From NCBI GenBank assembly GCA_036521075.1, contig DATDIL010000022.1, positions 1-64,000 of the forward strand: a stretch of DNA of 64,000 nucleotides, given 5' to 3'. The stretch is from DAIDKA01 sp036521075 (lineage in GTDB: Bacteria > Pseudomonadota > Gammaproteobacteria > Steroidobacterales > Steroidobacteraceae). Below the pieces are notes generated by a model. The model was given only the letters and a program-made list of their open reading frames with translations. It did not search any database and had not been told where the DNA came from. A program made the position numbers and the translations under genes. Shown piece after piece: positions 8,081-16,231 of the stretch. Every line of letters begins with the position of its first letter. The stretch's first letter is position 1.

Positions 8081-8985
8081 GGAACGCTCCTTGCTCCGGA
8101 GCCACTGTGCAGCGCGATGAAGTCCTGGATGCGCTCCCCGAGGTACGCATCGGGTGTATTCAGGTGCATCGTGGAGGACAGATGATTATGCCCGGTCATA
8201 TGCACGAAGAACGGCAGGCGGTGCTGGTGCTTCAGATACTGGTTGAGCAGCACCAGGGTCTGGCGCTGAAACTCCGCAGGATCCATCTCGGTCAGAACCA
8301 GGAACAGTGGAATCCGGGTCGTGGTCAGACCCTGCAGCGTCGACCCGGAGAGGTAATTCGCTTCGTCATCGCCGAAATAGGCAATCTTCAATTCCGAATT
8401 CGGGGCCGCCACCATGTCATACAGACCCGAGAGCAGCACCAGGCCCGCAATCCCGGCATCATCCCCGCCGTGAAAGCGTGCATTGACGGCATACGCCGCG
8501 GCGTGCGCCGCGCCGGCGGAAGTCCCCATCAGATAGATGCGCGCCGGGTCACCGCCGTGCTGCCCGATATGCGCGCGCACCCACGCCACCGCCGCCCCCA
8601 CGTCCATCGCGCCGGCGGGCCAGGGATGCTGCGGAGCCAGCCGGTAGGTCATGTTCACGCCGATCATTCCATGGCGCACCGCCCACAGGGCGACATTGTC
8701 CTGGTAGGGAGAGCCGGGCCGATGCTTGTCACCGGCGACAAATCCCCCGCCATGCACGAACAGCAGGACCGGCCGTGACAAGCCGCTGGCCTGCGGTGCA
8801 AAGACGTCGAGCAGATGACGCGGATCGGTGCCGTAGGCCTCGTCGCGGGACACTTTCACGCCCTGGTACGGCTCCCGCTCATGCTCCGGGCCGTACAGCT
8901 TCGCAGTGCCTTCGATGGCGGCCGGGGTGATTTCATTGCCAAGGGCACGGATTTTGGTCGCCATGGCGAAGATATCAAGTGACAT
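8077..8985 (-). CDS. Alpha/beta hydrolase (hormone-sensitive-lipase-like esterase)
   Basis: 302 residues with the oxyanion motif HGGGF at 78-82, the nucleophile elbow GTSAG (Ser156) and a C-terminal catalytic His candidate in GHNHLSS. These define the HSL/BD-FAE type carboxylesterase group, likely cytosolic because no signal peptide is visible. ATG at 8985 is preceded by GAGGTTAC. Its stop overlaps the GTG start of the ferritin-like fusion gene (GTGA), so the two are translationally coupled and may act on a common small-molecule ester or amide. The substrate cannot be read from sequence. Confidence 0.85.
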   Translation of the reverse strand: MSLDIFAMATKIRALGNEITPAAIEGTAKLYGPEHEREPYQGVKVSRDEAYGTDPRHLLDVFAPQASGLSRPVLLFVHGGGFVAGDKHRPGSPYQDNVALWAVRHGMIGVNMTYRLAPQHPWPAGAMDVGAAVAWVRAHIGQHGGDPARIYLMGTSAGAAHAAAYAVNARFHGGDDAGIAGLVLLSGLYDMVAAPNSELKIAYFGDDEANYLSGSTLQGLTTTRIPLFLVLTEMDPAEFQRQTLVLLNQYLKHQHRLPFFVHMTGHNHLSSTMHLNTPDAYLGERIQDFIALHSGSGARSVP

Positions 8986-9034
8986 TCGTAACCTCTACTG
9001 AGACGGACGTGGCGTGTGTGCGAGTATCGTCCTC

Positions 9035-9577
9035 ATGAACTTCTGCAGCCAGTGCGGCAAGCCTGTGGAGTTGCGCGTTGCGGCGGGCGATCACCTGCCG
9101 CGGTTTGTCTGCCCCCATTGCGCGACCATCCACTACGAGAACCCGCGGATTATCGCCGGTTGCGTCCCCGACCACGAGGGGCGCGTGCTGCTGTGCCGAC
9201 GGGCCATCGAGCCACGGCTGGGCTATTGGACCTTTCCGGCCGGATTCATGGAGAACGGGGAGACCGTGCAGCAGGCGGCCGCCCGTGAGTCGCTGGAGGA
9301 GGCCCGGGCGCATGTGCAGATCGGCTCACTGCTGGCCATCGTGCATGTCATCGAGGCTCGACAGGTGCATATGTTCTTTCGCGCCACCCTGCCGCGGGCC
9401 GAATTCGGCATTGCGCCGGAGAGCCTGGAGGTCGGATTGTTCGCGCCAATGGATATCCCCTGGACCGATATAGCCTTTCCCAGCATCGAATTCGCGCTGC
9501 GCAAGTACTTTTCGGACCGCGCCTTGGGGCGGGAAGACCACCATTTCACCACCGCGGAGCGTCGCCCCCGACTGTGA
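9035..9577 (+). CDS. Nudix hydrolase with N-terminal zinc ribbon
   Basis: 180 residues. Cys4, Cys7, Cys26 and Cys29 form a zinc ribbon. The Nudix box begins at Gly70 (E76, R84-E85, E88-E89), with the late Gly of the consensus replaced by Arg91. The enzyme should hydrolyse a nucleoside diphosphate linked to another moiety, in the manner of NudC-like or ADP-ribose pyrophosphatases; the exact substrate is open. ATG at 9035 was chosen over an upstream in-frame ATG because the ribbon begins at once. It is divergent from the hydrolase, with 49 bases between starts. Confidence 0.88.
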   Translation: MNFCSQCGKPVELRVAAGDHLPRFVCPHCATIHYENPRIIAGCVPDHEGRVLLCRRAIEPRLGYWTFPAGFMENGETVQQAAARESLEEARAHVQIGSLLAIVHVIEARQVHMFFRATLPRAEFGIAPESLEVGLFAPMDIPWTDIAFPSIEFALRKYFSDRALGREDHHFTTAERRPRL

Positions 9578-9668
9578 GCGGGCTTCACGCACCGGTGCGG
9601 TGCGTGGCAGAATGAGGGGTTGAGACGCGTCGGATACGCGTGCAAGTCACCTGTGTCGGGGATAGCCA

Positions 9669-9992
9669 ATGACCTTTGTCGTTACTGAAAGCTGCATCAA
9701 GTGCAAGTACACCGACTGCGTGGAGGTGTGCCCGGTGGATTGTTTCCACGAAGGTCCGAACTTCCTGGTGATCGACCCCGAGGAATGCATCGATTGCACG
9801 CTGTGTGAGCCGGAGTGTCCGGTCGAGGCGATCTTCTCCGAAGAGGAGATCCCGGCGGGCCAGGAGTCATTCAAGGCATTGAACGCGGATCTGGCCAAGA
9901 AGTGGCCGGTGATCGCGGAAATGAAGGACGCCCCGGCGGATGCCAAGGAATGGGAAGGCAAGAGCGGCAAGCTCGCCCTGCTGGAACGCTAG
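9669..9992 (+). CDS. fdxA: Seven-iron ferredoxin (3Fe-4S / 4Fe-4S)
   Basis: 107-residue ferredoxin of the Azotobacter FdI type. Cysteines at 9, 17, 21 and 25 plus the second-motif set (CIDCTLCEPECP) bind one 3Fe-4S and one 4Fe-4S cluster. The C-terminal tail (KWPVIAEMKDAP..A..W..K..K) is characteristic of proteobacterial FdxA. It acts as a low-potential cytosolic electron carrier. It follows the Nudix gene with 91 bases between them and converges on dsbC. No strong terminator was seen in the 33 bases between the two stops. Confidence 0.95.
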   Translation: MTFVVTESCIKCKYTDCVEVCPVDCFHEGPNFLVIDPEECIDCTLCEPECPVEAIFSEEEIPAGQESFKALNADLAKKWPVIAEMKDAPADAKEWEGKSGKLALLER

Positions 9993-10025
9993 CCGTCAGG
10001 CAGCTGCGTCGTGCCGCGGCGCCGC

Positions 10026-10763
10026 TCAGCGATCAACGTCTTTGAGTTCCTGGGCCAGATCTGCGGGCGCCAGATAGCCCGACACCATCGCGCCATTGCC
10101 CAGAATGAGTGTCGGCGTGCCCTGCAGGTCGAACTGCTGCCCCAGCTCATATTCCCTGGCAACGGGATTATTCGCGCAGATCTTGTCCGACAGGGTCTTG
10201 CCAAGTTTGGCTTCGGTGAGTGCCGTCTTGCGGTCCGCGGCGCACCACACCTGTTCGGCTTTGCTCCAGGATGAAGTGTTCGGCCCGGAGCGCGGGTAGG
10301 CGATGTAGCGTACCTTGATACCCAGCTTGTTGTACTCGTTGATCTGGCTGTGGAGCTTGCGGCAGTACGCGCAGTCCATGTCGGTGAACACCGTGATGGT
10401 GTGCTTGGCATTCTGGGGTCCGAAAACCACCATCTGCGCTTCCGGAATCGCCGCCAGCATTTTCAGGCGCTGATCGCGTCGCCGGTTCTCGGTCAGATCA
10501 TTGTTCGTGCCGGTCTCGTACAGGTCGCCGAGAATGGCGTACTTGCCGTCCAGCGAGACGTACGCGGCATCCGCTCCCCGCAGCAGTTCATAGATCCCGG
10601 GGATCGGTGTCGCATGCAGATCCTCCGCCTTCACACCCTGCATCTTTGCCGCAATGGCAACGCGGGGATCCGCGGCAGGTGCGGCGGCGGGCGTGGCGGC
10701 GTGCAACAGCGGCGCGGCCAGAAAGGTCGCGGCAAGCAGCAGAGCGTGGCAGCAGGATTTCAT
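10026..10763 (-). CDS. dsbC: Periplasmic thiol:disulfide interchange protein DsbC
   Basis: 245 residues with a Sec signal peptide (residues 1-22), an N-terminal dimerisation domain and a C-terminal thioredoxin fold. The active site is CAYC (Cys131, Cys134) in the phrase TDMDCAYCRKLH, and the cis-Pro loop is GTPTL. E. coli DsbC has CGYC. It isomerises wrong disulfides in exported proteins. ATG at 10763 was chosen because it begins the signal peptide. It lies 52 bases after xerD on the same strand; xerD-dsbC adjacency is conserved in Gammaproteobacteria. Confidence 0.93.
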   Translation of the reverse strand: MKSCCHALLLAATFLAAPLLHAATPAAAPAADPRVAIAAKMQGVKAEDLHATPIPGIYELLRGADAAYVSLDGKYAILGDLYETGTNNDLTENRRRDQRLKMLAAIPEAQMVVFGPQNAKHTITVFTDMDCAYCRKLHSQINEYNKLGIKVRYIAYPRSGPNTSSWSKAEQVWCAADRKTALTEAKLGKTLSDKICANNPVAREYELGQQFDLQGTPTLILGNGAMVSGYLAPADLAQELKDVDR

Positions 10764-10815
10764 GGCTTTCGGCCTCAACGGACGACACCCGGGCCTGCGA
10801 TTCTACCAGAGCGAA

Positions 10816-11745
10816 TCAGCCGCGCGGATGGTGCTGCTGGTGCAGTTCCTTCATGCGCTCGCGGGCGACGTGGGTGTAGATCTGCGTGGTGGACAGATCA
10901 CTGTGCCCCAGCAGCATCTGGACGACGCGCAGATCGGCGCCGTGATTAAGCAGATGGGTGGCGAAAGCGTGCCGCAGGGTGTGGGGGGACAGATCCCGGT
11001 CCACGCCGGCCTTGCGCGCGTAGCGTTTGATGATGTGCCAGAAGGCCTGCCGGGTCATGCGGTCACCACGGCGGGTCGGAAACAGATAATCGGTCTGCCG
11101 TTCCAGCAGAATCTCGCCCCGCGCGGAGCGTGCGAACTCATTGAGCCAGCGCACCGCCTCTTCGCCCAACGGAATCAGGCGCTCGCGGTTGCCCTTGCCC
11201 ATGATGCGGATGACGCCCTGGTTGAGATTCACCTGGGTGTAGCGCAGATTCACCAATTCCGAGACCCGCAGGCCCGTTGCGTACAGCACCTCGAGCATCG
11301 TGCGATCCCGGTTACCCAGCGGATCACCGACTGCCGGGGCACCCAGCAGTGACTCGACTTCCTCCTCGGTCAATGACTTCGGCAGGGAGCGGCCGATCTT
11401 CGGCATGGCTATCTGGGCGGTCGGGTCGTCGCGGATGACGGCTTCACGCACCAGGTAACGGAAGAAACGCCGGAAGCTCGACAGCTGCCGCGCCGTGGAG
11501 CGCGGTCGGGCGCCGTGCTCAACGCGAGCGGCGATGAAATCCTGCAGATCGGACTTGCTGGTCCGCGACATCTGGATACCGCGCTCACCCAGCCAGCGCG
11601 ACAGCGCGGTCAGATCGGCGCGATATGCCGCCAGAGTGTTGGATGACAAACCCCGTTCCATCCAAACGGCATCCAGAAAGCGGGCCACGGCCGGATCAGC
11701 AGGTTCTGGCGCGGTCGCCGCAAGAGCTGTAGCGTGCTTGGACAA
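10816..11745 (-). CDS. xerD: Tyrosine recombinase XerD
   Basis: Resolves chromosome dimers at dif with XerC under FtsK control. With the TTG start at 11745 (preceded by GTGAGG) the protein has 309 residues, close to the 298 of E. coli. Catalytic residues are all visible: Arg160 (TGLRVSEL), Lys184 (GKGNRE), His255 and Arg258 (HTLRHAFATH), His281 (LLGHSD) and Tyr290 (TQIYTHV). The SAM-like N-terminal domain precedes them. A GTG at 11757 and longer ATG starts are possible but lack the ribosome site or family support. dsbC follows. Confidence 0.92.
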   Translation of the reverse strand: MSKHATALAATAPEPADPAVARFLDAVWMERGLSSNTLAAYRADLTALSRWLGERGIQMSRTSKSDLQDFIAARVEHGARPRSTARQLSSFRRFFRYLVREAVIRDDPTAQIAMPKIGRSLPKSLTEEEVESLLGAPAVGDPLGNRDRTMLEVLYATGLRVSELVNLRYTQVNLNQGVIRIMGKGNRERLIPLGEEAVRWLNEFARSARGEILLERQTDYLFPTRRGDRMTRQAFWHIIKRYARKAGVDRDLSPHTLRHAFATHLLNHGADLRVVQMLLGHSDLSTTQIYTHVARERMKELHQQHHPRG

Positions 11746-11996
11746 AATCGGCCTCACTTGGAGAGTCGCATCTGCCGTGCGCGACCTTAGGGCTTTGCGG
11801 ACCCTATGGACCTTTTCGGCGTCTGTACGGAGTATGCGGAGGAGCCACGCCCATCGGGAGTGACCATTATCACAACTATTGAGCCCGCATAACATAAAGA
11901 GAACCAGTTCACACAATCCGGCCGCCGGACCCTCGAAACTGCACCCGTGGCGAAATCTGCGAAAAACTCCTGTCGACTCCTACGCTTACGCCGCAA

Positions 11997-12722
11997 ATGC
12001 GCCTGATTGCCAATTTCCTCTACGGGTTGTACGCCGCGGCGCTGTTCGCCGCGGTAGCACTGCTGGCCATGTTGCTCACGGCCTTACTGCCAGGCCTTAG
12101 CCGACGCCGCGGTGTAGCCCGCGGGGCCGCGCGCCTGTTCCTGCGCCTAGCAGGCATGCCATTGAGCGTGGCGGGGCTCGAGCGCCTGCCCGAGGGCCCC
12201 TGCATCGTCGTGGCAAACCACGCCAGCTACCTTGATGGCGTGGTGTTTACGGCCGCGCTTCCGCCGCGCTTCGGATTCGTGATCAAACGCGAAATGGCGA
12301 GCGTGCCGCTGGCCGGATTTCTCTTGAATCGGATCGGCTCGCAGTTCATGGCACGTGACAAGGCCGGCCAGACCACGATGGACGCGCGGCGCGTGATGCG
12401 CAGCGCCGAGAGCGGGCACTCCCTGGTTTTTTTCCCCGAAGGCACCTTCAGCGAGAATCCTGGTCTGCTGAAATTTCACCTCGGCGCCTTTGCCACCGCG
12501 CAGCGTGCGGGCTGCCCGGTGGTGCCGGCCATCATCCAGGGCTCGCGCGTGGCATTGTCCCCGCGCGGGGGGTTACCGCATCGCGCGCGACTGCGGATCG
12601 AAATCCTCGACCCGGTGATACCCACGGCGCGGGATGGCAGCGAGGCCGTGGCCGCGCTGTGTCGCCAGGCACGCAGTGCCATACTGGGAAAGTTGCAGGA
12701 ACCGGATCGGGAGGCCGCCTGA
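11997..12722 (+). CDS. 1-acyl-sn-glycerol-3-phosphate acyltransferase family protein
   Basis: 241 residues with an N-terminal hydrophobic segment (about 8-32) and the acyltransferase motifs NHASYLD (His75-x4-Asp80) and FFPEGTFSE (about 145-153). It should acylate a lyso-glycerolipid at the inner membrane, PlsC-like; it could also act on ornithine or other lipids. The ATG at 11997 has no clear Shine-Dalgarno. It starts a rightward run with the HSD10-like dehydrogenase only two bases after its stop. The 251-base gap to divergent xerD presumably carries promoters for both, but I could not place them. Confidence 0.85.
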   Translation: MRLIANFLYGLYAAALFAAVALLAMLLTALLPGLSRRRGVARGAARLFLRLAGMPLSVAGLERLPEGPCIVVANHASYLDGVVFTAALPPRFGFVIKREMASVPLAGFLLNRIGSQFMARDKAGQTTMDARRVMRSAESGHSLVFFPEGTFSENPGLLKFHLGAFATAQRAGCPVVPAIIQGSRVALSPRGGLPHRARLRIEILDPVIPTARDGSEAVAALCRQARSAILGKLQEPDREAA

Positions 12723-12724
12723 AA

Positions 12725-13492
12725 ATGAACCTCAATGAAGTGCGCGCAGCCATCACCGGTGGCGCCTCGGGCCTCGGCTTCGCCGTTGCCGAACATCTCA
12801 CCACGCAGGGCGGTCGCGTCACGCTGCTCGACATCCAGGACGCACCGGGCCAGAAGGCCGCCCAAGCGCTGGGCGCCGGGGCATGGTTCAGGCGCTGCGA
12901 TGTCAGTTCGGAAAGCAACGTCGATGCGGCCATGACGGCCGCCGCCGCGGCCATGGGTGGCTTGAATGTCGTCGTGAACTGCGCGGGCATCGGCTCGGCG
13001 GCCCGCATTCTCGGACGCAATGGACCGATGCCGGTGGAGCAGTTCACGCGCACCCTGCAGGTCAATCTCGTCGGCACGTTCATGTGCGACCGTGCCGCAG
13101 CCGTGATCATGCAGCACAATGCCCCAGGGCCCGACGGCGAACGCGGCGTGCTCATCCACACCTCATCGGTCGCCGCCTTCGAAGGACAGATCGGCCAGGC
13201 GGCCTACACCGCCACCAAGGCAGCGGTCGCGGCGATGACCCTGCCGATCGCACGCGAGTTGGCGATGTTCGGTATCCGCTGCGTTGCCATCGCACCGGGC
13301 ATCTTCCACACGCCCATGCTGGGCAGCCTGCCGCCCGAAGTTCAAGAGTCACTGGGCAGGCAGATCCCCTTCCCCTCGCGCCTGGGCAAGCCTGCGGAAT
13401 TCGCGCAATTGGCCGCGAGCATCATCACCAATCCGATGCTCAATGGCACCACCATCCGCCTGGATGGCGCCATTCGCATGCAGCCTAAGTAA
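12725..13492 (+). CDS. Short-chain dehydrogenase, 3-hydroxyacyl-CoA dehydrogenase type II-like
   Basis: 255-residue SDR with the cofactor motif TGGASGLG (11-18), NCAGI, a catalytic Ser in HTSS, and Tyr161-x3-Lys165 in AAYTATKAAV. The stretch EGQIGQAAY and the following PIARELA..GIRC..IAPG closely match HSD17B10-like enzymes that oxidise short or branched 3-hydroxyacyl-CoA with NAD. The ATG at 12725 directly follows the acyltransferase. The next gene encodes ETF-ubiquinone oxidoreductase, so a role in acyl-CoA oxidation is well supported by context. Confidence 0.88.
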   Translation: MNLNEVRAAITGGASGLGFAVAEHLTTQGGRVTLLDIQDAPGQKAAQALGAGAWFRRCDVSSESNVDAAMTAAAAAMGGLNVVVNCAGIGSAARILGRNGPMPVEQFTRTLQVNLVGTFMCDRAAAVIMQHNAPGPDGERGVLIHTSSVAAFEGQIGQAAYTATKAAVAAMTLPIARELAMFGIRCVAIAPGIFHTPMLGSLPPEVQESLGRQIPFPSRLGKPAEFAQLAASIITNPMLNGTTIRLDGAIRMQPK

Positions 13493-13510
13493 GCCCGCTA
13501 CAATCGCGGC

Positions 13511-15109
13511 ATGAGCACCGATGTTCTCGAGTACGACGCCGTCATTGTCGGGGCCGGCCCGGCGGGCCTGGCCTGCGCGATCCGATTGAAGCAGCTCAAG
13601 CCCGACATCAATCTGTGCGTCCTGGAAAAAGGCGCTACGGTGGGTGCACACTCCTTGTCCGGCGCTGTCATCGAACCAGGACCGCTGGATGCCCTGCTGC
13701 CACAGTGGCGCAAAAACCCACCCGGCATCTGCGTTGCGGCCAGACGCGATGAGTTTCGCCTGCTGACTCGCACTGGCAGTATCCGCCTGCCGACGCGGCC
13801 ACACTTGAACAATCACGGCAACCTGATTGTGTCCCTCGGATTGCTCACGGCGTGGCTCGGGCAGCAGGCGGAGAACCTCGGGGTGGATGTTTTCCCGGGA
13901 TTTGCCGCTGCCACGCCGCTGTTTGATGAACAAGGTGCCGTTGCCGGTGTACAGATCGGCGACATGGGCCTGACGAAGTCCGGTGACCCCGGTGCCAACC
14001 ATTCCGCGGGTCCGCAGGTGCATGCGCCTGTGACGTTCATCGCCGAAGGCGCCCGCGGGAGCCTGGCCAAAGTCCTCACCGGGCGATTCAATCTGGATGC
14101 CAGATCCGGTCCACAGACCTACGGACTTGGCATGAAGGAGCTTTGGCAGTTACCGGCAGGGCGGGTCGAGCCCGGGCTGATACAGCACACCCTGGGCTGG
14201 CCACTGGACACGGCCACCTACGGCGGCAGCTTCATCTATCACCTCGACCAGGACCGCGTGTACGTCGGCTTCGTCGTCGGGCTGGATTACTCGGATCCGA
14301 ACCTCAGGCCGTTCGAAGCCTTCCAGCAGTTCAAGAATCATCCACAGATCCGACCCTTGTTCGCCGGCGGGGAGATCCTGGCCGCCGGCGCGCGCAGCAT
14401 TGCGGCCGGGGGCTGGCAATCGATTCCGCAGCTGGCGATGCCCGGCGCCGTGCTCATCGGCGACAGCGCCAGTGGCCTGAACGTGGCGAAGATCAAGGGT
14501 GTGCACCAGGCCATCCGTTCGGGCTCATTGGCCGCCGAGGAGTTCGTGCAGGCCGGATCCATGCGCGGCTTCGAGGCGCGCTGGCGCCAGTCCCCCGGCG
14601 GGCAGGAACTGAAGCGGGTCCGCAACATCAAGCCGGGCTTCAAGCGCGGGTTGTGGTTCGGTCTGGCGAATGCGGCGCTGGAAACCGCCACCGCGGGCCG
14701 GTTGCCCTGGACGCTCAGGCACAAACCCGATCACGCGCAGATGCATACGCTGCAGGAACAAACACCGGTGCAGCGCCATTGGCAGGATCGCACTCTGCCG
14801 CCGCGCGATCGGCTGGCTTCGGTGTTTTTCGCCAGCACCACGCATGAGGAATCGCAGCCGGTGCACCTGAAGGTTCGCGATCCGTCGCTGTGCGCCGAGC
14901 GTTGCGCGCGCGAGTTCGGTAATCCCTGTCAGCGCTTCTGTCCGGCCAATGTGTACGAGATGGTCGACGATGCCCAGGGCGGCAAGCGCCTGCAGATCAA
15001 CGCGGCCAACTGTGTGCATTGCAAGGCCTGCGACATCAAGGACCCGTACGGCGTGATCGACTGGACCACCCCCGAGGGCGGTTCGGGACCGAACTACCAG
15101 GCGCTGTAG
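13511..15109 (+). CDS. Electron transfer flavoprotein-ubiquinone oxidoreductase
   Basis: Carries electrons from ETF (beta-oxidation and amino-acid dehydrogenases) to ubiquinone at the inner membrane. The 532-residue chain has the FAD motif VGAGPAG (13-19), the GDSASGLNVAKIKGVHQAI FAD/quinone region, and a C-terminal 4Fe-4S domain. That domain's Cys clusters are at about 461-478 (CAERCARE..NPCQRFCP) and 502-508 (CVHCKACDIKDP). It ends in the typical GGSGPNYQAL. It lies 18 bases after the HSD10-like gene, and its stop overlaps the GTG of zapE by one base. Confidence 0.95.
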   Translation: MSTDVLEYDAVIVGAGPAGLACAIRLKQLKPDINLCVLEKGATVGAHSLSGAVIEPGPLDALLPQWRKNPPGICVAARRDEFRLLTRTGSIRLPTRPHLNNHGNLIVSLGLLTAWLGQQAENLGVDVFPGFAAATPLFDEQGAVAGVQIGDMGLTKSGDPGANHSAGPQVHAPVTFIAEGARGSLAKVLTGRFNLDARSGPQTYGLGMKELWQLPAGRVEPGLIQHTLGWPLDTATYGGSFIYHLDQDRVYVGFVVGLDYSDPNLRPFEAFQQFKNHPQIRPLFAGGEILAAGARSIAAGGWQSIPQLAMPGAVLIGDSASGLNVAKIKGVHQAIRSGSLAAEEFVQAGSMRGFEARWRQSPGGQELKRVRNIKPGFKRGLWFGLANAALETATAGRLPWTLRHKPDHAQMHTLQEQTPVQRHWQDRTLPPRDRLASVFFASTTHEESQPVHLKVRDPSLCAERCAREFGNPCQRFCPANVYEMVDDAQGGKRLQINAANCVHCKACDIKDPYGVIDWTTPEGGSGPNYQAL

Positions 15110-16197
15110 TGCAGGAGCTCTACCGCCGGGCGCTACGTGACAACGGCTATCAGTCCGATCCTGCGCAGCTGATCGCGGTCGCTGCCTTGTCGGACCTGCG
15201 ACTGCGCCTGCTGCGCCGCCATCGCGCGAGCACGGGACGCAAGCTGCTGCGCGCCGTCGTACGACGCGCGCGCCGGCCGCCGGAACGGGGAGTGTATCTG
15301 TGCGGCGCGGTCGGTCGGGGCAAGACCTGGCTCATGGATATGTTCTACGACAGCCTGCCCTTCCTGCAGAAGCGGCGCCGCCACTTCCATCGATTCATGC
15401 AGGATGTGCACGACGGCCTGAAGGAACACGCCGGGCACCAGGCGCCGCTCGAACTCGTCGCGGATGGCATCGCGGCCGGCGTCGAGGTGCTGTGCTTCGA
15501 TGAATTCTTCGTCAGCGACATCGCCGACGCGATGATCCTGGGAACGCTGCTGACGGCATTGTTTGAGCGCGGCGTGACCTTGGTGGCAACCTCCAATTCG
15601 CCGCCGGATGAACTGTACCGTGACGGCCTGCAGCGGCAGCGATTCCTGCCCGCCATCGAACAGATCCAGCAACATACGCAGGTGATCACGGTGGACGGCG
15701 GCACGGACTACCGGTTGCGCCGGCTGACGCGTGCCGGCACTTATCTTCTGACCACGACCCCGGGAACCGAGTCACGCCTGGCGGGACTGTTCCGGGGACT
15801 GACCCACGGCGCCGCGGCGCAGGCCGGTGAGATCGAAGTGGCCGGCCGCATGATCGACGCGGTGGCGATGAATCCGCTCGCGATCTGGTTTGAATTCCAG
15901 GCCATTTGTGAAGGTCCGCGCAGCACCGAGGATTACATCGAGATTGCGCGCAGTTGGCCAACCGTACTGGTCGCGCACGTCCCGGTGCTCACGGCGCACG
16001 ACGAAGATGCCGCGCGGCGCTTCATCGCGCTGGTGGACGAACTGTATGACCGTCGTGTGAACCTGGTCATTACCGCCGCCGCACCGCTGCTGCAGCTGTA
16101 TCACGGTGAGCGAGTGCAATTTGAATTTCAGCGCGTCCTCAGTCGGCTGAGCGAAATGCAGACACCCGAATACCTCTCGCAGCCGCATCGACCCTGA
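15109..16197 (+). CDS. zapE: Cell division protein ZapE (AFG1-like ATPase)
   Basis: 362-residue P-loop ATPase of the ZapE/AFG1 family, associated with Z-ring constriction. Walker A is GAVGRGKT (66-73), followed by LMDMFYDSLPF. RRHFHRFMQDVH and the Walker B phrase CFDEFFVSDIADAMIL follow, then SNSPPDELYRDGLQRQRFLPAI. These are diagnostic. The GTG start at 15109 shares its first base with the TAG stop of the ETF-QO gene; a longer frame inside that gene was rejected because family homology begins near this GTG. The NAD-GDH gene follows after 34 bases. Confidence 0.93.
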   Translation: MQELYRRALRDNGYQSDPAQLIAVAALSDLRLRLLRRHRASTGRKLLRAVVRRARRPPERGVYLCGAVGRGKTWLMDMFYDSLPFLQKRRRHFHRFMQDVHDGLKEHAGHQAPLELVADGIAAGVEVLCFDEFFVSDIADAMILGTLLTALFERGVTLVATSNSPPDELYRDGLQRQRFLPAIEQIQQHTQVITVDGGTDYRLRRLTRAGTYLLTTTPGTESRLAGLFRGLTHGAAAQAGEIEVAGRMIDAVAMNPLAIWFEFQAICEGPRSTEDYIEIARSWPTVLVAHVPVLTAHDEDAARRFIALVDELYDRRVNLVITAAAPLLQLYHGERVQFEFQRVLSRLSEMQTPEYLSQPHRP

Positions 16198-16231
16198 TCC
16201 AATCCTACCCACCGGGCGTATACTGCGCGGC

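Noticed and set aside
6485..8185. Long open frame on the plus strand opposite the ferritin-like/CDGSH gene
   Set aside because: Arg/Gly/His-rich composition with no recognisable motif, lying exactly antisense to a gene with clear domains. Typical high-GC shadow frame.
9993..10025. Bidirectional terminator between fdxA and dsbC
   Set aside because: GC-rich inverted bases are present but there is no stable stem with a following T-run.
11746..11996. Promoters or a small gene between xerD and the acyltransferase gene
   Set aside because: No convincing -35/-10 pair, hairpin or coding potential could be placed by eye; short frames here lack homology and ribosome sites.
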